Assembly (NCBI GenBank): GCA_963782495.1
Contig: CAWAJU010000006.1
Location: forward strand, 62,001-126,000
Source: DASQBT01 sp963782495
GTDB lineage: Bacteria; Pseudomonadota; Gammaproteobacteria; Burkholderiales; Thiobacillaceae
Direction: 5' to 3'
DNA: 64,000 nt
Under the pieces are notes generated by a model. That model was not told the origin of the DNA. It worked only from the letters and a program-made list of their open reading frames with translations, and ran no database searches. Position 1 is the first letter of the stretch, and every line of letters starts with the position of its first letter. Shown here piece after piece: positions 1 through 9,740 of this stretch. The position numbers were made by a program, and so were the translations under genes.

Positions 1-32
1 GCGTTGGCAATCAATATCCATGTAGTGCTCAT
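1..32 (-). CDS. Host attachment family protein, N-terminal fragment
   Basis: Only the first ten codons are inside the window, read leftwards from an ATG at 32. They give MSTTWILIAN, which resembles the start of host attachment / baeRF-type proteins (family start of the type MxTTWIVVA). An AGGAG ribosome binding site sits a few bases upstream. The gene diverges from the ferredoxin gene. The identification rests on a very short stretch. Confidence 0.4.
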   Translation of the reverse strand, partial: MSTTWILIAN

Positions 33-162
33 AATTACTCCTTGTGATGGGTTACATCCTGCCCTAAGCCTAGGCTTTTACTGGCCGGCGTCAAATCGCG
101 CCGATCAAATCCCGTCTCGGGCTGGAGTAAAATGAGCCGGTGTTCAGCCTGCGAGACCTGTC

Positions 163-486
163 ATGACCTATGTCGTCACCGAAAACTGCATCAAGTGCAA
201 ATACACCGATTGCGTGGATGTGTGTCCCGTGGATTGTTTCCGGGAGGGACCGAATTTCCTCGTCATCGACCCGGACGAATGCATAGACTGCACCCTGTGC
301 GTACCGGAGTGTCCGGCAGAGGCGATCTTCGCCGAAGACGATGTGCCCGAGGACCAACGAGCCTTCACCGCCATCAATGCCGAGTTGGCCAAAAAGTGGA
401 AACCCATCATCGAGCGCAAGGCCGCTCCGCCGGATGCCGACGAATGGGCCACGGTAAAAGACAAGCGACACTTGCTGGAACGCTGA
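163..486 (+). CDS. fdxA: 7Fe ferredoxin FdxA
   Basis: A soluble electron carrier of 107 residues, the usual length of proteobacterial FdxA. The N-terminal half has the CIKCKYTDCVDVCPVDC pattern, whose altered spacing (two Cys separated by four residues) is typical of a site holding a 3Fe-4S cluster. CIDCTLCVPECP follows and would ligate the 4Fe-4S cluster. The charged C-terminal tail (about residues 65-107) is also typical of this family. The gene stands alone, 18 bp before the nuclease gene, and could be co-transcribed with it. The partner enzyme cannot be told from the sequence. Confidence 0.95.
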   Translation: MTYVVTENCIKCKYTDCVDVCPVDCFREGPNFLVIDPDECIDCTLCVPECPAEAIFAEDDVPEDQRAFTAINAELAKKWKPIIERKAAPPDADEWATVKDKRHLLER

Positions 487-504
487 CCGCACTGACCGAG
501 TCTC

Positions 505-3165
505 GTGTTTGAGCACGCCGCCCGGCGTATTCTTGAGGATCTGGGCGAGAGCCTGCCGGACCTCTCGGCTGCCACCGTTCTGCTCCCCAATTTACACGCC
601 GCCGGCCCGCTGGCGGCCGCGCTGGCCCGGTTATCCGGCCGCGCAGTCCTGATTCCACCGCGGTTTTTCACCTTGGCGGCCTGGAGCGCAGCAGCACCGC
701 TGGAACTCGATCCGCTCCCAAGTTGCCGACGCCAAAGCCAGATATACCAAGCGCTGAAAACACGCGGCTGGTTTGATGAAGCCGATCTCTGGCCGTTGAC
801 GCGTCAAATGTTGGCCTTGTTTGATGAACTCACCCAAAACCAGGTGGCCTTGCCGGGCTCGCTTGCCAGTTTCAGCGCCGAGCTGGCCCGCGCATATCGC
901 GCCAAGGCGACGCAGCCCCTGCAGTTTGAGGCCCGGCTAATCCACGAGCTCTGGTTCGCTCTTGCTGCGAACGCGATTCCAGATCGGGCCGCCCGTCTTG
1001 GTGCCGGACTGGCTTGGCGGGCGGCACACGAATCCGGGCCCATATTCAGCTTGGGATTGTCGCGCTTGGCGGGCATCGAGCGAGATGCGCTCAGGCGTCT
1101 GGCCGACCGGGGCATGCTTGTTGAACTTCCGGAAATGGATACAGCCAGTCCCACCATGCAGGCATTGCAAGCAACCTGGCCGCAAGGCCCGGATCCGGCG
1201 CCGTTGCTGGAACGCGCGCAAGCCCTGGCGCTGACGCTCCGCTCCAGCCCCCTGGCCCAGCGGGTGCGACTGTTTGGCGCCGCCCACCTGGAAGAAGAAG
1301 CGCAAGCCGCGGTCCTGCAAATTCGCCTCTGGCTGGCGCAGGGCCATTCCTCCATCTGCCTCATCGCCCAGGATCGGCTGGCCGCGAGACGGGTCCGTGC
1401 CCTGCTCGAGCGGAACGATATTCTGGTGCACGATGAAACCGGCTGGCCGCTCTCCACGACCGCCGCTGCCAGCATGCTGATGAGCTGGATCCAGAGCGTA
1501 GCGCAGGATTTCCGTTTCGAAACCCTGCTCGCCCTGCTCAAGTCGCCGTTGGTGCTGAGTGGCCAGCCACTGCTTCGCCTGCAGGCCAGTCAACAATTGG
1601 AGAGGGCGCTGATCGCGCATGGCCCGGCCCGCGGCCACGAGGAACTCGCCCAGCGCCTTGATCAAGCCGAACAGCACGGCCAAGCCGTGATCCAGGCGCG
1701 CGCGGCACTGGACCACCTGGTCTTGGCAGCCCGAACCCTGAGCGGCGGTCCCCGGGCGCTCACGCAATGGCTGGCGGATCTGTTGCAAAGCCTTACTGCC
1801 CTGAATACCGATCTGCACGAAGATGCGGCCGGTGCGCAGTTGCTCAATCTGCTGGCCTTGCGCCAGCGGGAACTGGCGCCCGACCGGATGCATTTCGCTC
1901 AGGCTGAATTTCGGCGCTGGCTGGATGCAGAACTGGAGGGCGCCCCCTTCCTGGAAGACCGCATCGACAGTCCGGTGGTGTTCACGCATCTGGCCGCCAC
2001 CCGCCTGCGTCCCTTCGACGGGGCGATCCTGCTGGGCGCGGAAGCCGACCGCCTGCCCGGCGCGCCCGCTGCGGGATTCTTCAACCAGCGGGTGCGAACA
2101 GAGCTGGGTTTGCCTGGCCATGGCGACAGTATCCGGGACATGCAAGCCGACTTGTCTGCGCTGCTGGCTGCTTGTCCCGACACCCTCATCCTGTGGCGCG
2201 CGCGCGAGGCGGGAGAGGAAGTTGCCGTGAGCCCCTGGTTTGAGTTGCTCGAAGCGCTGCACAGGCAAGCGTGGGGGCAGGGCCTTGAAGACTGCGCGCT
2301 ACGCCACTGGTTGGCACAGCTTGCGGTGCGCGCGACGGCCGATGCCGGCACTGCGGTGCCCGCGCCGGCACCTGGCGTGCTGCCAACCCGGCTCAGCGTG
2401 TCGGCTTACAACAGCCTGGTGGCCTGTCCGTACCAGTATTTTGCCCGCCATGTGCTGAAGCTGAATGAAGAGGACGAAATCAGCGCCGAGGTGGACAAGG
2501 CCGATTACGGCAGCCTGGTGCATCAGATCCTCTATCGCTTTCATCGCCGCCATCCCGTGCTGGGCGATCTCACGGACCAGATCCTGATCGCCGATCTGTT
2601 GGAGGAAACCCGGCTGGCCTTCGTCGCGCCCGCCGCCCAGGACTGGTTCAGCCAGGCCTGGCGGCTGCGCTGGGAATCCCGCATCGAGGCCTACATCCAG
2701 TGGCAGTTGCAGCGCGAGCAGGAAGGCTGGCGCTGGCAGCAAGGTGAGCAGAAGCAGGAACGGCAGTTCGCCCTACCCGGCGGCCGCTCAATCACGCTGC
2801 ACGGGCGGCTGGACCGCATCGACCACAAGGCCGGTGAACTGGCAGTGCTCGATTACAAGACCGAATCACCGCAGCGTCTGAAGGACAAGCGTCGGGCCCG
2901 GGGCGAGGACGTACAATTGGCCACCTACGCCTTACTGCTGGGTGAAAGCGTCAGCGAAACAGGATTCGTTTCGCTTGAAGACAGCCCGCCCAAGTGGCTG
3001 GTGGCGGAGGCCGCGGACGCGGAGCCGGAGGCACGACGCCTGGTGGCGATTTTCACCGCAATCAGTGCGGGCGCGACGCTGCCGGCCCAAGGCATAGATC
3101 AGGTTTGCGTGCATTGCGAAATGCGTGGCCTGTGCCGCCGCGATTACTGGCCGGACCATGGCTAG
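505..3165 (+). CDS. AddB-like PD-(D/E)XK nuclease of a double-strand break repair complex
   Basis: An 886-residue protein of the 'probable DNA repair protein' AddB-like type. The C-terminal nuclease domain shows LDRIDHKAGELAVLDYKTES (PD-(D/E)XK core with the DYK signature, about residues 768-787). An AddB-style iron-sulfur arrangement is visible: one Cys in CPYQYF before the nuclease and three in CVHCEMRGLC at the C terminus. The N-terminal two thirds resemble an inactivated helicase fold without a clear Walker A. GTG start at 505; the stop overlaps mnmC by 8 bp. By family knowledge it would work with the AddA-like helicase-nuclease two genes downstream to resect DNA ends. Confidence 0.85.
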   Translation: MFEHAARRILEDLGESLPDLSAATVLLPNLHAAGPLAAALARLSGRAVLIPPRFFTLAAWSAAAPLELDPLPSCRRQSQIYQALKTRGWFDEADLWPLTRQMLALFDELTQNQVALPGSLASFSAELARAYRAKATQPLQFEARLIHELWFALAANAIPDRAARLGAGLAWRAAHESGPIFSLGLSRLAGIERDALRRLADRGMLVELPEMDTASPTMQALQATWPQGPDPAPLLERAQALALTLRSSPLAQRVRLFGAAHLEEEAQAAVLQIRLWLAQGHSSICLIAQDRLAARRVRALLERNDILVHDETGWPLSTTAAASMLMSWIQSVAQDFRFETLLALLKSPLVLSGQPLLRLQASQQLERALIAHGPARGHEELAQRLDQAEQHGQAVIQARAALDHLVLAARTLSGGPRALTQWLADLLQSLTALNTDLHEDAAGAQLLNLLALRQRELAPDRMHFAQAEFRRWLDAELEGAPFLEDRIDSPVVFTHLAATRLRPFDGAILLGAEADRLPGAPAAGFFNQRVRTELGLPGHGDSIRDMQADLSALLAACPDTLILWRAREAGEEVAVSPWFELLEALHRQAWGQGLEDCALRHWLAQLAVRATADAGTAVPAPAPGVLPTRLSVSAYNSLVACPYQYFARHVLKLNEEDEISAEVDKADYGSLVHQILYRFHRRHPVLGDLTDQILIADLLEETRLAFVAPAAQDWFSQAWRLRWESRIEAYIQWQLQREQEGWRWQQGEQKQERQFALPGGRSITLHGRLDRIDHKAGELAVLDYKTESPQRLKDKRRARGEDVQLATYALLLGESVSETGFVSLEDSPPKWLVAEAADAEPEARRLVAIFTAISAGATLPAQGIDQVCVHCEMRGLCRRDYWPDHG

Positions 3166-4990
3166 ATCTCCGCTCACTCGATTTCCACTCATCCCCGCCC
3201 AACCCGAGTTGCGCCAAGGCGCGACCTACGCACCGGCGTACGGCGATGTTTACCACAGCGCGGACGGCGGGCTTGCACAGGCGCGCCACGTGTTTCTCGC
3301 CGGCACCGGCCTGCCGGAGCGCTGGCAGGGGCAGGATCACTTCACCGTGCTGGAGACGGGGTTTGGCCTGGGTCTCAACTTTCTTGCCACTTGGCACGCG
3401 TGGCGAGTTGCGCCCGGGCGCCCGCGCAGGCTGCATTTCGTTTCGGTGGAAAAGCACCCGCTGCGCGTTGCAGACTTGGCCCGCCTGCTTGCGCCCTACC
3501 CGGAACTGGCGATGCTGACGGGAGAACTCGTCGCGGCCTGGCCGCTCCTGGTTCCCGGCTGCCAGCGCCTGCATTTCGAGGACGGAGCCGTCACGCTTAC
3601 CTTGTTGTTCGGCGAAGTCGGGGAACTGAATCAATTGGCTTTGCGGGCGGATGCCTTGTTTCTGGATGGCTTTTCGCCGGCGCGCAACCCCGCGATGTGG
3701 GACCCCGAAGTCATGCGCATCCTGGCGCGCAAGGCTGCACCCGGCGCGCTGCTTGCGACCTGGAGCGTGGCCGGCGAAGTTCGCAGGGGCTTGGAAGCCG
3801 CGGGCTTCAGCTTGGAGAAACGCCCCGGCTTCGGCGCCAAACGCGAAATGCTCGTGGGGATGTGGGGCGGCCCGGACACCCCGGGTCCCGGCCGGCCGCC
3901 GGCGTCAATCGCCATCGTCGGCGCCGGTCTGGCAGGCACCAGCCTGGCCCATCGCCTTGCGGAGCGCGGCCTGCAGGTGAGTCTGTTCGATGCGCAGGCG
4001 GGGCCCGCCATGGAAGCGTCGGGCAACCCGGTGGGTGTATTCCGCCCCCTGTTCTCCAGCGATGACAACCGCGCCGCGCGATTTTCACGCGCCGCGTTCT
4101 GCTATGCCATGCATCACTGGGATCGCCTCGCCGCGGCTGGCCACAACCCGAGCTGGCTTTCCTGCGGTGTAGTGCAGATCGCCCGCGACGAGGCCGAGAC
4201 TCGGCGCTGGCACAGCATTCTGGTCGACTATCCGGCGGAATATATCGAGCCGCTCGAAGCGGAAGAGATCGAACGCATGACTGGGCAAAAGTTGGGTGGC
4301 TACCGGGTAGGTCTGGGCGGCTGGATTTCGCCGCCTTCCCTGTGCGCGATGCAACTCGCCAGCCAGGCTGCCCGCATCGCGACGCATTTTGCGACCAGGG
4401 TCACGCTCGTTGAATCTTGCCCTTCCGGCTGGCGGCTCGGCTTCGGCCAGCCGCGTGAGGCACTGGAGTTTGACGCGGTGATTCTGGCCAATGCCAATCA
4501 GGCCGCGGCCTTTTCACGCCACTTGCCGCTGACGCGAGTGCGCGGCCAGCTAACCTATCTGCCAACAGGCAGCTTGCCGCCCATTCAGCAGGTCATCGCG
4601 CGCGAAGGGTATGTCACTCCGGCGGTGGACGGAATCCACGTGTTGGGCGCCAGCTATGATCTGGACGACGGCAGTGCCACGCCGCACGCCCAGTCCCACG
4701 CCAGTAATCTGCGACGGCTGGCGGGTCTGCTGCCCGGTGCGGAAAGGAACTTTTCCGCCGACCAGTTGCAAGGCCGGGTCGCGTTCCGCGCGACCACCCC
4801 GGATCGCCTGCCCATCATCGGCGCCCTTGCACCGGACCTCTATGCCTACACCGGCCTGGGTTCGCGGGGCATCGTCTGGAGCGCGCTCGGCGCGGAATTG
4901 CTGGCCTGCCTGATCACGGGCGAGGCTTTGCCAGTGGAGGCAGACCTGGTGGCCTCACTCTCACCCCTGCGATTTCGGCAGCGCACATGA
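3158..4990 (+). CDS. mnmC: Bifunctional tRNA mnm5s2U34 enzyme MnmC
   Basis: Completes the wobble uridine modification 5-methylaminomethyl-2-thiouridine. The N-terminal methyltransferase domain (about residues 1-235) has the SAM-binding stretch VLETGFGLGLNFLATW. The C-terminal FAD oxidoreductase domain begins with the Rossmann motif IAIVGAGLAGTSLAHRLAERG and ends with the YTGLGSRGIVWSALGAELLA stretch typical of MnmC. The ATG at 3158 is preferred over an upstream ATG at 3125 because it gives the normal N terminus and a short ATGGCTAG overlap with the upstream stop. It overlaps the next gene by ATGA. Full length and intact. Confidence 0.95.
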   Translation: MARSPLTRFPLIPAQPELRQGATYAPAYGDVYHSADGGLAQARHVFLAGTGLPERWQGQDHFTVLETGFGLGLNFLATWHAWRVAPGRPRRLHFVSVEKHPLRVADLARLLAPYPELAMLTGELVAAWPLLVPGCQRLHFEDGAVTLTLLFGEVGELNQLALRADALFLDGFSPARNPAMWDPEVMRILARKAAPGALLATWSVAGEVRRGLEAAGFSLEKRPGFGAKREMLVGMWGGPDTPGPGRPPASIAIVGAGLAGTSLAHRLAERGLQVSLFDAQAGPAMEASGNPVGVFRPLFSSDDNRAARFSRAAFCYAMHHWDRLAAAGHNPSWLSCGVVQIARDEAETRRWHSILVDYPAEYIEPLEAEEIERMTGQKLGGYRVGLGGWISPPSLCAMQLASQAARIATHFATRVTLVESCPSGWRLGFGQPREALEFDAVILANANQAAAFSRHLPLTRVRGQLTYLPTGSLPPIQQVIAREGYVTPAVDGIHVLGASYDLDDGSATPHAQSHASNLRRLAGLLPGAERNFSADQLQGRVAFRATTPDRLPIIGALAPDLYAYTGLGSRGIVWSALGAELLACLITGEALPVEADLVASLSPLRFRQRT

Positions 4991-7900
4991 GCGAGACCTG
5001 GCAACTCACTGCACAGGCCCTGGATCCACGACGCAGCGTGGTGGTCGAAGCCTGCGCCGGAAGCGGCAAGACCTGGCTGCTGGTGTCCCGCCTGTTGCGC
5101 CTGCTGCTGGACGGCGTGCCGCCAGGAGAAATCCTCGCCATCACCTTCACCCGCAAGGCTGCGTTGGAAATGCGGGCCCGGCTCGATGGCTGGCTGCGCG
5201 ATCTCGCCGTTCGCGAGGATGACTGGGTACGCGATTTCCTGCGCCAGCGCGCGGTGGCGGAAGCCGAGCTGGACGCATGCCTGCCCCGCGCGCGCCAGCT
5301 TTATGAAACCGTCTTGCTCGCCCAACCCGGCATCACAGTAACCACCTTCCACAGCTGGTTCCTTGACGTGCTCAAGCGCGCGCCGATCGACGAGGGGCTG
5401 GCGAGCCGCACGCTCTCCGAGCGGACCGCTGCGCTGGAAAAGGAGGCCTGGCTGCGATTGGGCGAACAGCTGGCGCAGCAACCCGAAGGCGAACTGGCAC
5501 AGGCCTATTCGCGCTTGTTGATGCAAATCGGTGCGTTCAACGCGAAGAAGCTGCTGGGCCGGTTCATGGCGGAACGGTTGGCATGGCAGGCCATGACCTC
5601 GGACAAACATGAGGCGCTGCAAAAACACCTTGGGACGCTGCGTCTGAGTCTGCCCATCGATCCGGATGCCGACCTGGGGCAAGCGCTCAGGTCGGACGTT
5701 AACTTGATGGCCCAGTTGCGGGAATGCGCGGTGCTGTTTGCGCGCCACACCAAGGCTGCATCCTACCGGGCGGCTGGCGTCGCCATCGAAGTCGCACTTG
5801 ATTTGCCTGCCGAGCGCTTTCTCGAACGTCTGAGTGCAGTGTTTCTGACCCAGAAAGGCGAAGCTCGCCGCGATTGTCCCAAGCCGGGCAAGGCTCTGAA
5901 CGAGGCCTTGGGCGCGAACGACGCGGCCCGGCTGGTGGAACTGCATGGCGCGATTTGCCAATGCCTGATCGCTACGCTGGAAAATCAAAAGGCACAAAGA
6001 CTTTTTCACTTCAACGCCGACGGTCTGCTTTGCGGCCAGGCTTTGCTGGGCCATTACCAGGCGGTCAAACACGATCGCGGATTACTGGACTTTTCCGACG
6101 TGGAGTGGGAATGCGCCCGCCTGCTGCGCGACAGTGAACAGGCCGAGTATCTGCAGTACAAGCTGGATGCGCGCTACCGGCACATTCTGTTGGACGAGTT
6201 CCAGGACACCAGCCCGCTGCAATGGCAAATTCTTTCCGCTTGGCTACGGGCCTCCCAGTCTGCCGACCGGCTGCCGACGATTTTCCTGGTGGGCGACCCC
6301 AAGCAGTCCATCTACCGCTTTCGCGGGGCCGAAGCCCGCTTGTTCGAACTGGCGAGCGCATGGCTCCAGCAAGGCGGCGCGCGGCGGATCGCACTCAACC
6401 ATACCCGGCGCCTCGCTCCGACGCTGGTTGAGACTGTAAACAGGGTGTTTGCTCCCTTGCGGCATCGTTACCCGGCGTTTGCCCCGCATGTGGCGCATCA
6501 GCGCGACCTGGCCGGCCGGGTCGAAGTGTTGCCGCTGGCCGCGACGCCGGAGATCGCCCGCATGGAAGAAGAACGGGCGGAATTCCGCAACCCGCTCCTT
6601 CAAGCCCGGGCGGAAGCCGAGACCGCGGCACGGGAACAGGAGGCTCAGACAATGGCACAAAGACTGCGGCAAATCGAAGGCCGCTGGATGATCCGCGATC
6701 CAGACGATGGCCACACGCGCGCGGCGCGCTGGCAGGACATCCTGATTCTGGTGCGGGCGCGCAGTCACTTGCACGTCTATGAGGCCGCATTAAGGGCGGC
6801 CGGCATTCCCTATTCCAGTCCTCGCCGCGGCGGGCTGCTCGACACCCTGGAGGCTGGGGACCTGATCGCGCTGCTCGGCGCACTCGTCGCGCCCTGGAAC
6901 GACCTTGCACTCGCCCGTGCACTGAAGTGCCCGGTATTCGGCGTCAGCGATGCCGACCTCGAAACACTGGCGCACGCCGCACCGCTATGGGATGGCCTGA
7001 TGAATGCTGCAATCGCCACCACCGCCGAGCTGCGCCGTGCTGCCAAGTTGCTGGCCGAATGGCGAAGCCTGGCCGGCCGACTGCCGGTGCATGATCTTCT
7101 CGACCGCATCTATCATGCCGGCGAGGTGGAGGCGCGCTATGCGAAGTTCGCGCCACCCGCCTTGTTCAACAGCGTGCAAGCCAACCTGCGGGCGTTCATG
7201 GAATTGGCTCTCGCGACTTCAGGCGGTCGCTATCCCAGTCTGCCGGACTTCCTTGCCGATCTGGTTCAGCAGCAGCGCGACGCAGACGATGAAGCGCCCG
7301 AAGAGGGCGAATTGCCGGAAGCCGGCGACGCCCTGCGCATTCTGACCGTGCATGGTGCCAAGGGACTGGAAGCGCCGATCGTCTGGCTGCTCGACGCCGG
7401 ACCGCGCAAGGCACCGGCTGACGGCTACCGGGTGGTGTTGGACTGGCCGCCTGACGAGCCGATGCCACAGCATTTCTCCCTGTGCGGGGACAAGAATCTC
7501 AAAGGGGCATTCCAGCAGGCTGTGCTAGAGCAGGAAGATCGCCTGGCACAAACGGAGGATCTCAACCTTCTGTATGTGGCCATGACCCGCGCCCGCCAGG
7601 GCCTGATCGTCAGTGGCGCTCAAAGCCGGAGCAAGGGCGCCAGTACCGGCTGGCACGCTGACATACTCAATGCGCTGACGATGGCTGGCGATGCAGGTCA
7701 AGCTACGCAGGGTGACGATCTGAGCGTCCGGGAACCGGATCAGCCCACGTCAGTTCCGAGCCAACCCCCCGCGCCGCCGTCCCTGCCGCCGTTGAGCTTG
7801 TCCGGGCCGGTAGGCAAGCTGCGGGGCAGCAGCGCAAGTGCGGACTTCGGCGAATTGGTTCACGCGCTGCTTGAATATCTGGCCCCGCCTGGCCCGCCCG

Positions 7901-8274
7901 TTCGCCGGGAAATCCTGTGTCAGTCTTTGGGGACACCGTCCCGCTTCGATGAAGCCTGGGATCGGGCCACGCGGATTTTGCGCGCGCCAAACCTGAATCG
8001 TTTCTTCAATCCGGATAGCTATCTTCAGGCGCGCAACGAATTGAGCTACGTGCGAGCAGATGGGAGCCTGCGGCGGATCGACCGGGTGGTAGTCTTTGCC
8101 GATGAGATCTGGGTGCTGGACTACAAGACCGGGGAGCAGGAAAGCGCAGCGGTCCTGCTCGCCCGTTATCGTGCCCAACTCGAGGAATATTGCCAGGCCG
8201 TTGCCACACTGATGCCGGGCAGGCCGGTGTACTCAGCTCTGATCACCGCGGATGGCCACTTGTTGAAGATATAG
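4987..8274 (+). CDS. AddA-like UvrD/RecB helicase-nuclease
   Basis: A 1095-residue superfamily 1A helicase with a C-terminal nuclease. Walker A is EACAGSGKTWLLVSR near residue 20. Motif II is LLDEFQDTSPLQWQIL, motif III VGDPKQSIYRFRGAEARL, motif V TVHGAKGLEAPIVWLLD and motif VI LLYVAMTRARQGL. The C-terminal VLDYKTGEQ is the nuclease D-x-K signature. These features are those of AddA rather than plain UvrD. It starts inside the mnmC stop (ATGA), so translation is probably coupled. With the AddB-like gene at 505 it would form a RecBCD-substitute end-processing complex; mnmC lies between the two. Confidence 0.9.
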   Translation: MSETWQLTAQALDPRRSVVVEACAGSGKTWLLVSRLLRLLLDGVPPGEILAITFTRKAALEMRARLDGWLRDLAVREDDWVRDFLRQRAVAEAELDACLPRARQLYETVLLAQPGITVTTFHSWFLDVLKRAPIDEGLASRTLSERTAALEKEAWLRLGEQLAQQPEGELAQAYSRLLMQIGAFNAKKLLGRFMAERLAWQAMTSDKHEALQKHLGTLRLSLPIDPDADLGQALRSDVNLMAQLRECAVLFARHTKAASYRAAGVAIEVALDLPAERFLERLSAVFLTQKGEARRDCPKPGKALNEALGANDAARLVELHGAICQCLIATLENQKAQRLFHFNADGLLCGQALLGHYQAVKHDRGLLDFSDVEWECARLLRDSEQAEYLQYKLDARYRHILLDEFQDTSPLQWQILSAWLRASQSADRLPTIFLVGDPKQSIYRFRGAEARLFELASAWLQQGGARRIALNHTRRLAPTLVETVNRVFAPLRHRYPAFAPHVAHQRDLAGRVEVLPLAATPEIARMEEERAEFRNPLLQARAEAETAAREQEAQTMAQRLRQIEGRWMIRDPDDGHTRAARWQDILILVRARSHLHVYEAALRAAGIPYSSPRRGGLLDTLEAGDLIALLGALVAPWNDLALARALKCPVFGVSDADLETLAHAAPLWDGLMNAAIATTAELRRAAKLLAEWRSLAGRLPVHDLLDRIYHAGEVEARYAKFAPPALFNSVQANLRAFMELALATSGGRYPSLPDFLADLVQQQRDADDEAPEEGELPEAGDALRILTVHGAKGLEAPIVWLLDAGPRKAPADGYRVVLDWPPDEPMPQHFSLCGDKNLKGAFQQAVLEQEDRLAQTEDLNLLYVAMTRARQGLIVSGAQSRSKGASTGWHADILNALTMAGDAGQATQGDDLSVREPDQPTSVPSQPPAPPSLPPLSLSGPVGKLRGSSASADFGELVHALLEYLAPPGPPVRREILCQSLGTPSRFDEAWDRATRILRAPNLNRFFNPDSYLQARNELSYVRADGSLRRIDRVVVFADEIWVLDYKTGEQESAAVLLARYRAQLEEYCQAVATLMPGRPVYSALITADGHLLKI

Positions 8275-8355
8275 ATCGTTCCAGTATGCTTGAAACATGG
8301 GCGTCCTGGCATCGCAGTACATGCTTCAGATATTCCATGCAAGAGAGAGACAACG

Positions 8356-8604
8356 ATGCGCGCCATTGCGCCATTCATGTTTCCCTGCGTTCTCGTTGGC
8401 TGTATCTCGCATACCAGCAGAGAATCACAGGGTCCGGACTTCACTTCCGCGTGCGCGGGCAAGAGCGCCAAAATCGAGGAGATTTGCGGCTCTGCAGGTA
8501 TTCAGTCCTGTTCCTGCGAAGCCGCCGCGCGTGAGGGCATGGATTACAGCTGCGCATGCAAAAGAAACCCTAGGGAAGGTCTGAAGAAGCCCCAATTTTC
8601 ATGA
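8356..8604 (+). CDS. Small Cys-rich lipoprotein, 3' end replaced by IS sequence
   Basis: The ATG at 8356 follows AGAGAGAGACA and gives a short signal peptide with lipobox LVGC, then a Cys-rich mature part (CAG, CGS, CSCEAA, CACKRN). The family is not recognised. The IS5 copy begins at 8574, so the last codons (REGLKKPQFS) come from the IS end. Joining the sequence across the IS gives KRNPRLT and a TGA that abuts the ATG of the DUF938 gene. The native gene was therefore about 4 codons shorter than now and directly upstream of that methyltransferase gene. Function unknown. Confidence 0.55.
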   Translation: MRAIAPFMFPCVLVGCISHTSRESQGPDFTSACAGKSAKIEEICGSAGIQSCSCEAAAREGMDYSCACKRNPREGLKKPQFS

Positions 8605-9740
8605 GCAAATTGGATGCATGATCATCAGCGGCAAGGCTTCGGGTTGATTCCGGGTATTTTACCCCGGCATCGTTCGGCCTTTCTGGCCATTTCTCATTCA
8701 TTGGGCGCACCTTGCCCCTTGAGGTCGCAACAGGTGATGTCGCGCCAGGTACAAATTCGCCAGGGCGCAGGTGGCGAACAATCGGTTCGCGTTCTTCTCC
8801 AGTCCCTTGTAGCGCACCTTCACGAAACCGAAGATGTTCTTGATGACACCGAACGCGTGCTCGACCTTCGCGCGCACACGGGATTTGTTCCGGTTCTTCG
8901 CCCGTTCGATTTCATCGACTTCGCCCTTGCGGCGGCAGCGCCGGTTGGTCATGTCCTGCGCTTGGGGCGCGCATTGCTTGATGACCTCCGTTTGCCCCTG
9001 ATAGGCACGGTCGCCCCAAACCTTGGTTTCATCTCCATGCAACAGGTCAGAGAGCACTTGCGAATCTGCCACGTTGGCGGCGGTGGCCACCACCGAGTGG
9101 ATCAGCTTGTTCTTGGAATCGACCCCTATGTGCGCCTTCATGCCGAAGTGCCACTGGTTGCCCTTCTTGGTCTGGTGCATGTCCGGGTCGCGCTTTTGAT
9201 CGCGGTTCTTGGTCGAGGACGGCGCAGAGATGATGGTGGCGTCGACGATGGTGCCTCGGGCCACCTTCATGCCTTGCGCCTCCAGGTGGCGGTGCACCTG
9301 CTCGAACAGCTTTTTGCCCAAGTGGTGCTTCTCCAGCAGATGCCTAAAGCGCAGAACGGTGGTCTCGTCCGGCGCGGCTTCACGCCCGAGATCGATGCCG
9401 ACGAAGCGGCGCATGGCAGCCGAGTCGTAGATGGCCTCTTCCACCGCCGGGTCGGACAGGTTGAACCATTGCTGCAGGAAGTAGACGCGCAGCATGCGCT
9501 CCAGCCCCACCGTCGGCCGGCCGCCTTCACCTGCAGGGTAGTACGGCGCGATTACCGCGCACAGTTCAGACCAAGGCACCACACGCTCCATCTCGGCAAG
9601 AAACGTCGCGCGCCGCGTGGGCTTGGCATGAAGTTCAAAGCTGCCTTCGGCAAAGGTTTGTTGTCTCATTCGTCTCCCTCCCAGTCACGCACCAATATTA
9701 ATGCACGACACGGTTGCTTGATGACTTTTGCAGGGTTTCC
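8574..9740 (-). mobile_element. IS5-family insertion sequence, copy A (1167 bp)
   Basis: The ends are imperfect inverted repeats: GGAAGGTCTGAAGAAGCC at 8574 and GGAAACCCTGCAAAAGTC read inwards from 9740. Both start GGAA and share the CTG-A-AAG-C positions. A 4-bp target duplication CTAG lies on both sides (8570-8573 and 9741-9744), fitting the YTAR preference of IS5 elements. A second copy of the same length lies at 38765-39931 in the opposite orientation. The two transposase regions differ at one base that I found (9211 against 39294), which is synonymous. The single transposase gene is intact, so the element is probably active or recently so. Confidence 0.95.
8698..9669 (-). CDS. IS5-family DDE transposase, copy A
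   Basis: A 323-residue transposase. The N-terminal part carries the IS5-type dimer/DNA-binding region (EGGRPTVGLERMLRVYFLQ). The DDE core shows IVDATIISAPSS (first Asp), VWGDRAYQG (second Asp) and KVEHAFGVIKNIFGFVKVRY (Glu of the Y-R-E type signature, with KVEHAFG typical of this family). The protein is identical to that of copy B at 38836-39807. It fills most of the element and reads away from the DUF938 gene. Confidence 0.95.
   Translation of the reverse strand: MRQQTFAEGSFELHAKPTRRATFLAEMERVVPWSELCAVIAPYYPAGEGGRPTVGLERMLRVYFLQQWFNLSDPAVEEAIYDSAAMRRFVGIDLGREAAPDETTVLRFRHLLEKHHLGKKLFEQVHRHLEAQGMKVARGTIVDATIISAPSSTKNRDQKRDPDMHQTKKGNQWHFGMKAHIGVDSKNKLIHSVVATAANVADSQVLSDLLHGDETKVWGDRAYQGQTEVIKQCAPQAQDMTNRRCRRKGEVDEIERAKNRNKSRVRAKVEHAFGVIKNIFGFVKVRYKGLEKNANRLFATCALANLYLARHHLLRPQGARCAQ

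Noticed and set aside
937..2268. Long leftward open frames within the addB-like, addA-like and mnmC genes (for example 937-2268 and 4846-6072)
   Set aside because: They are antisense shadows of well-supported genes in GC-rich DNA, with no recognisable domains.
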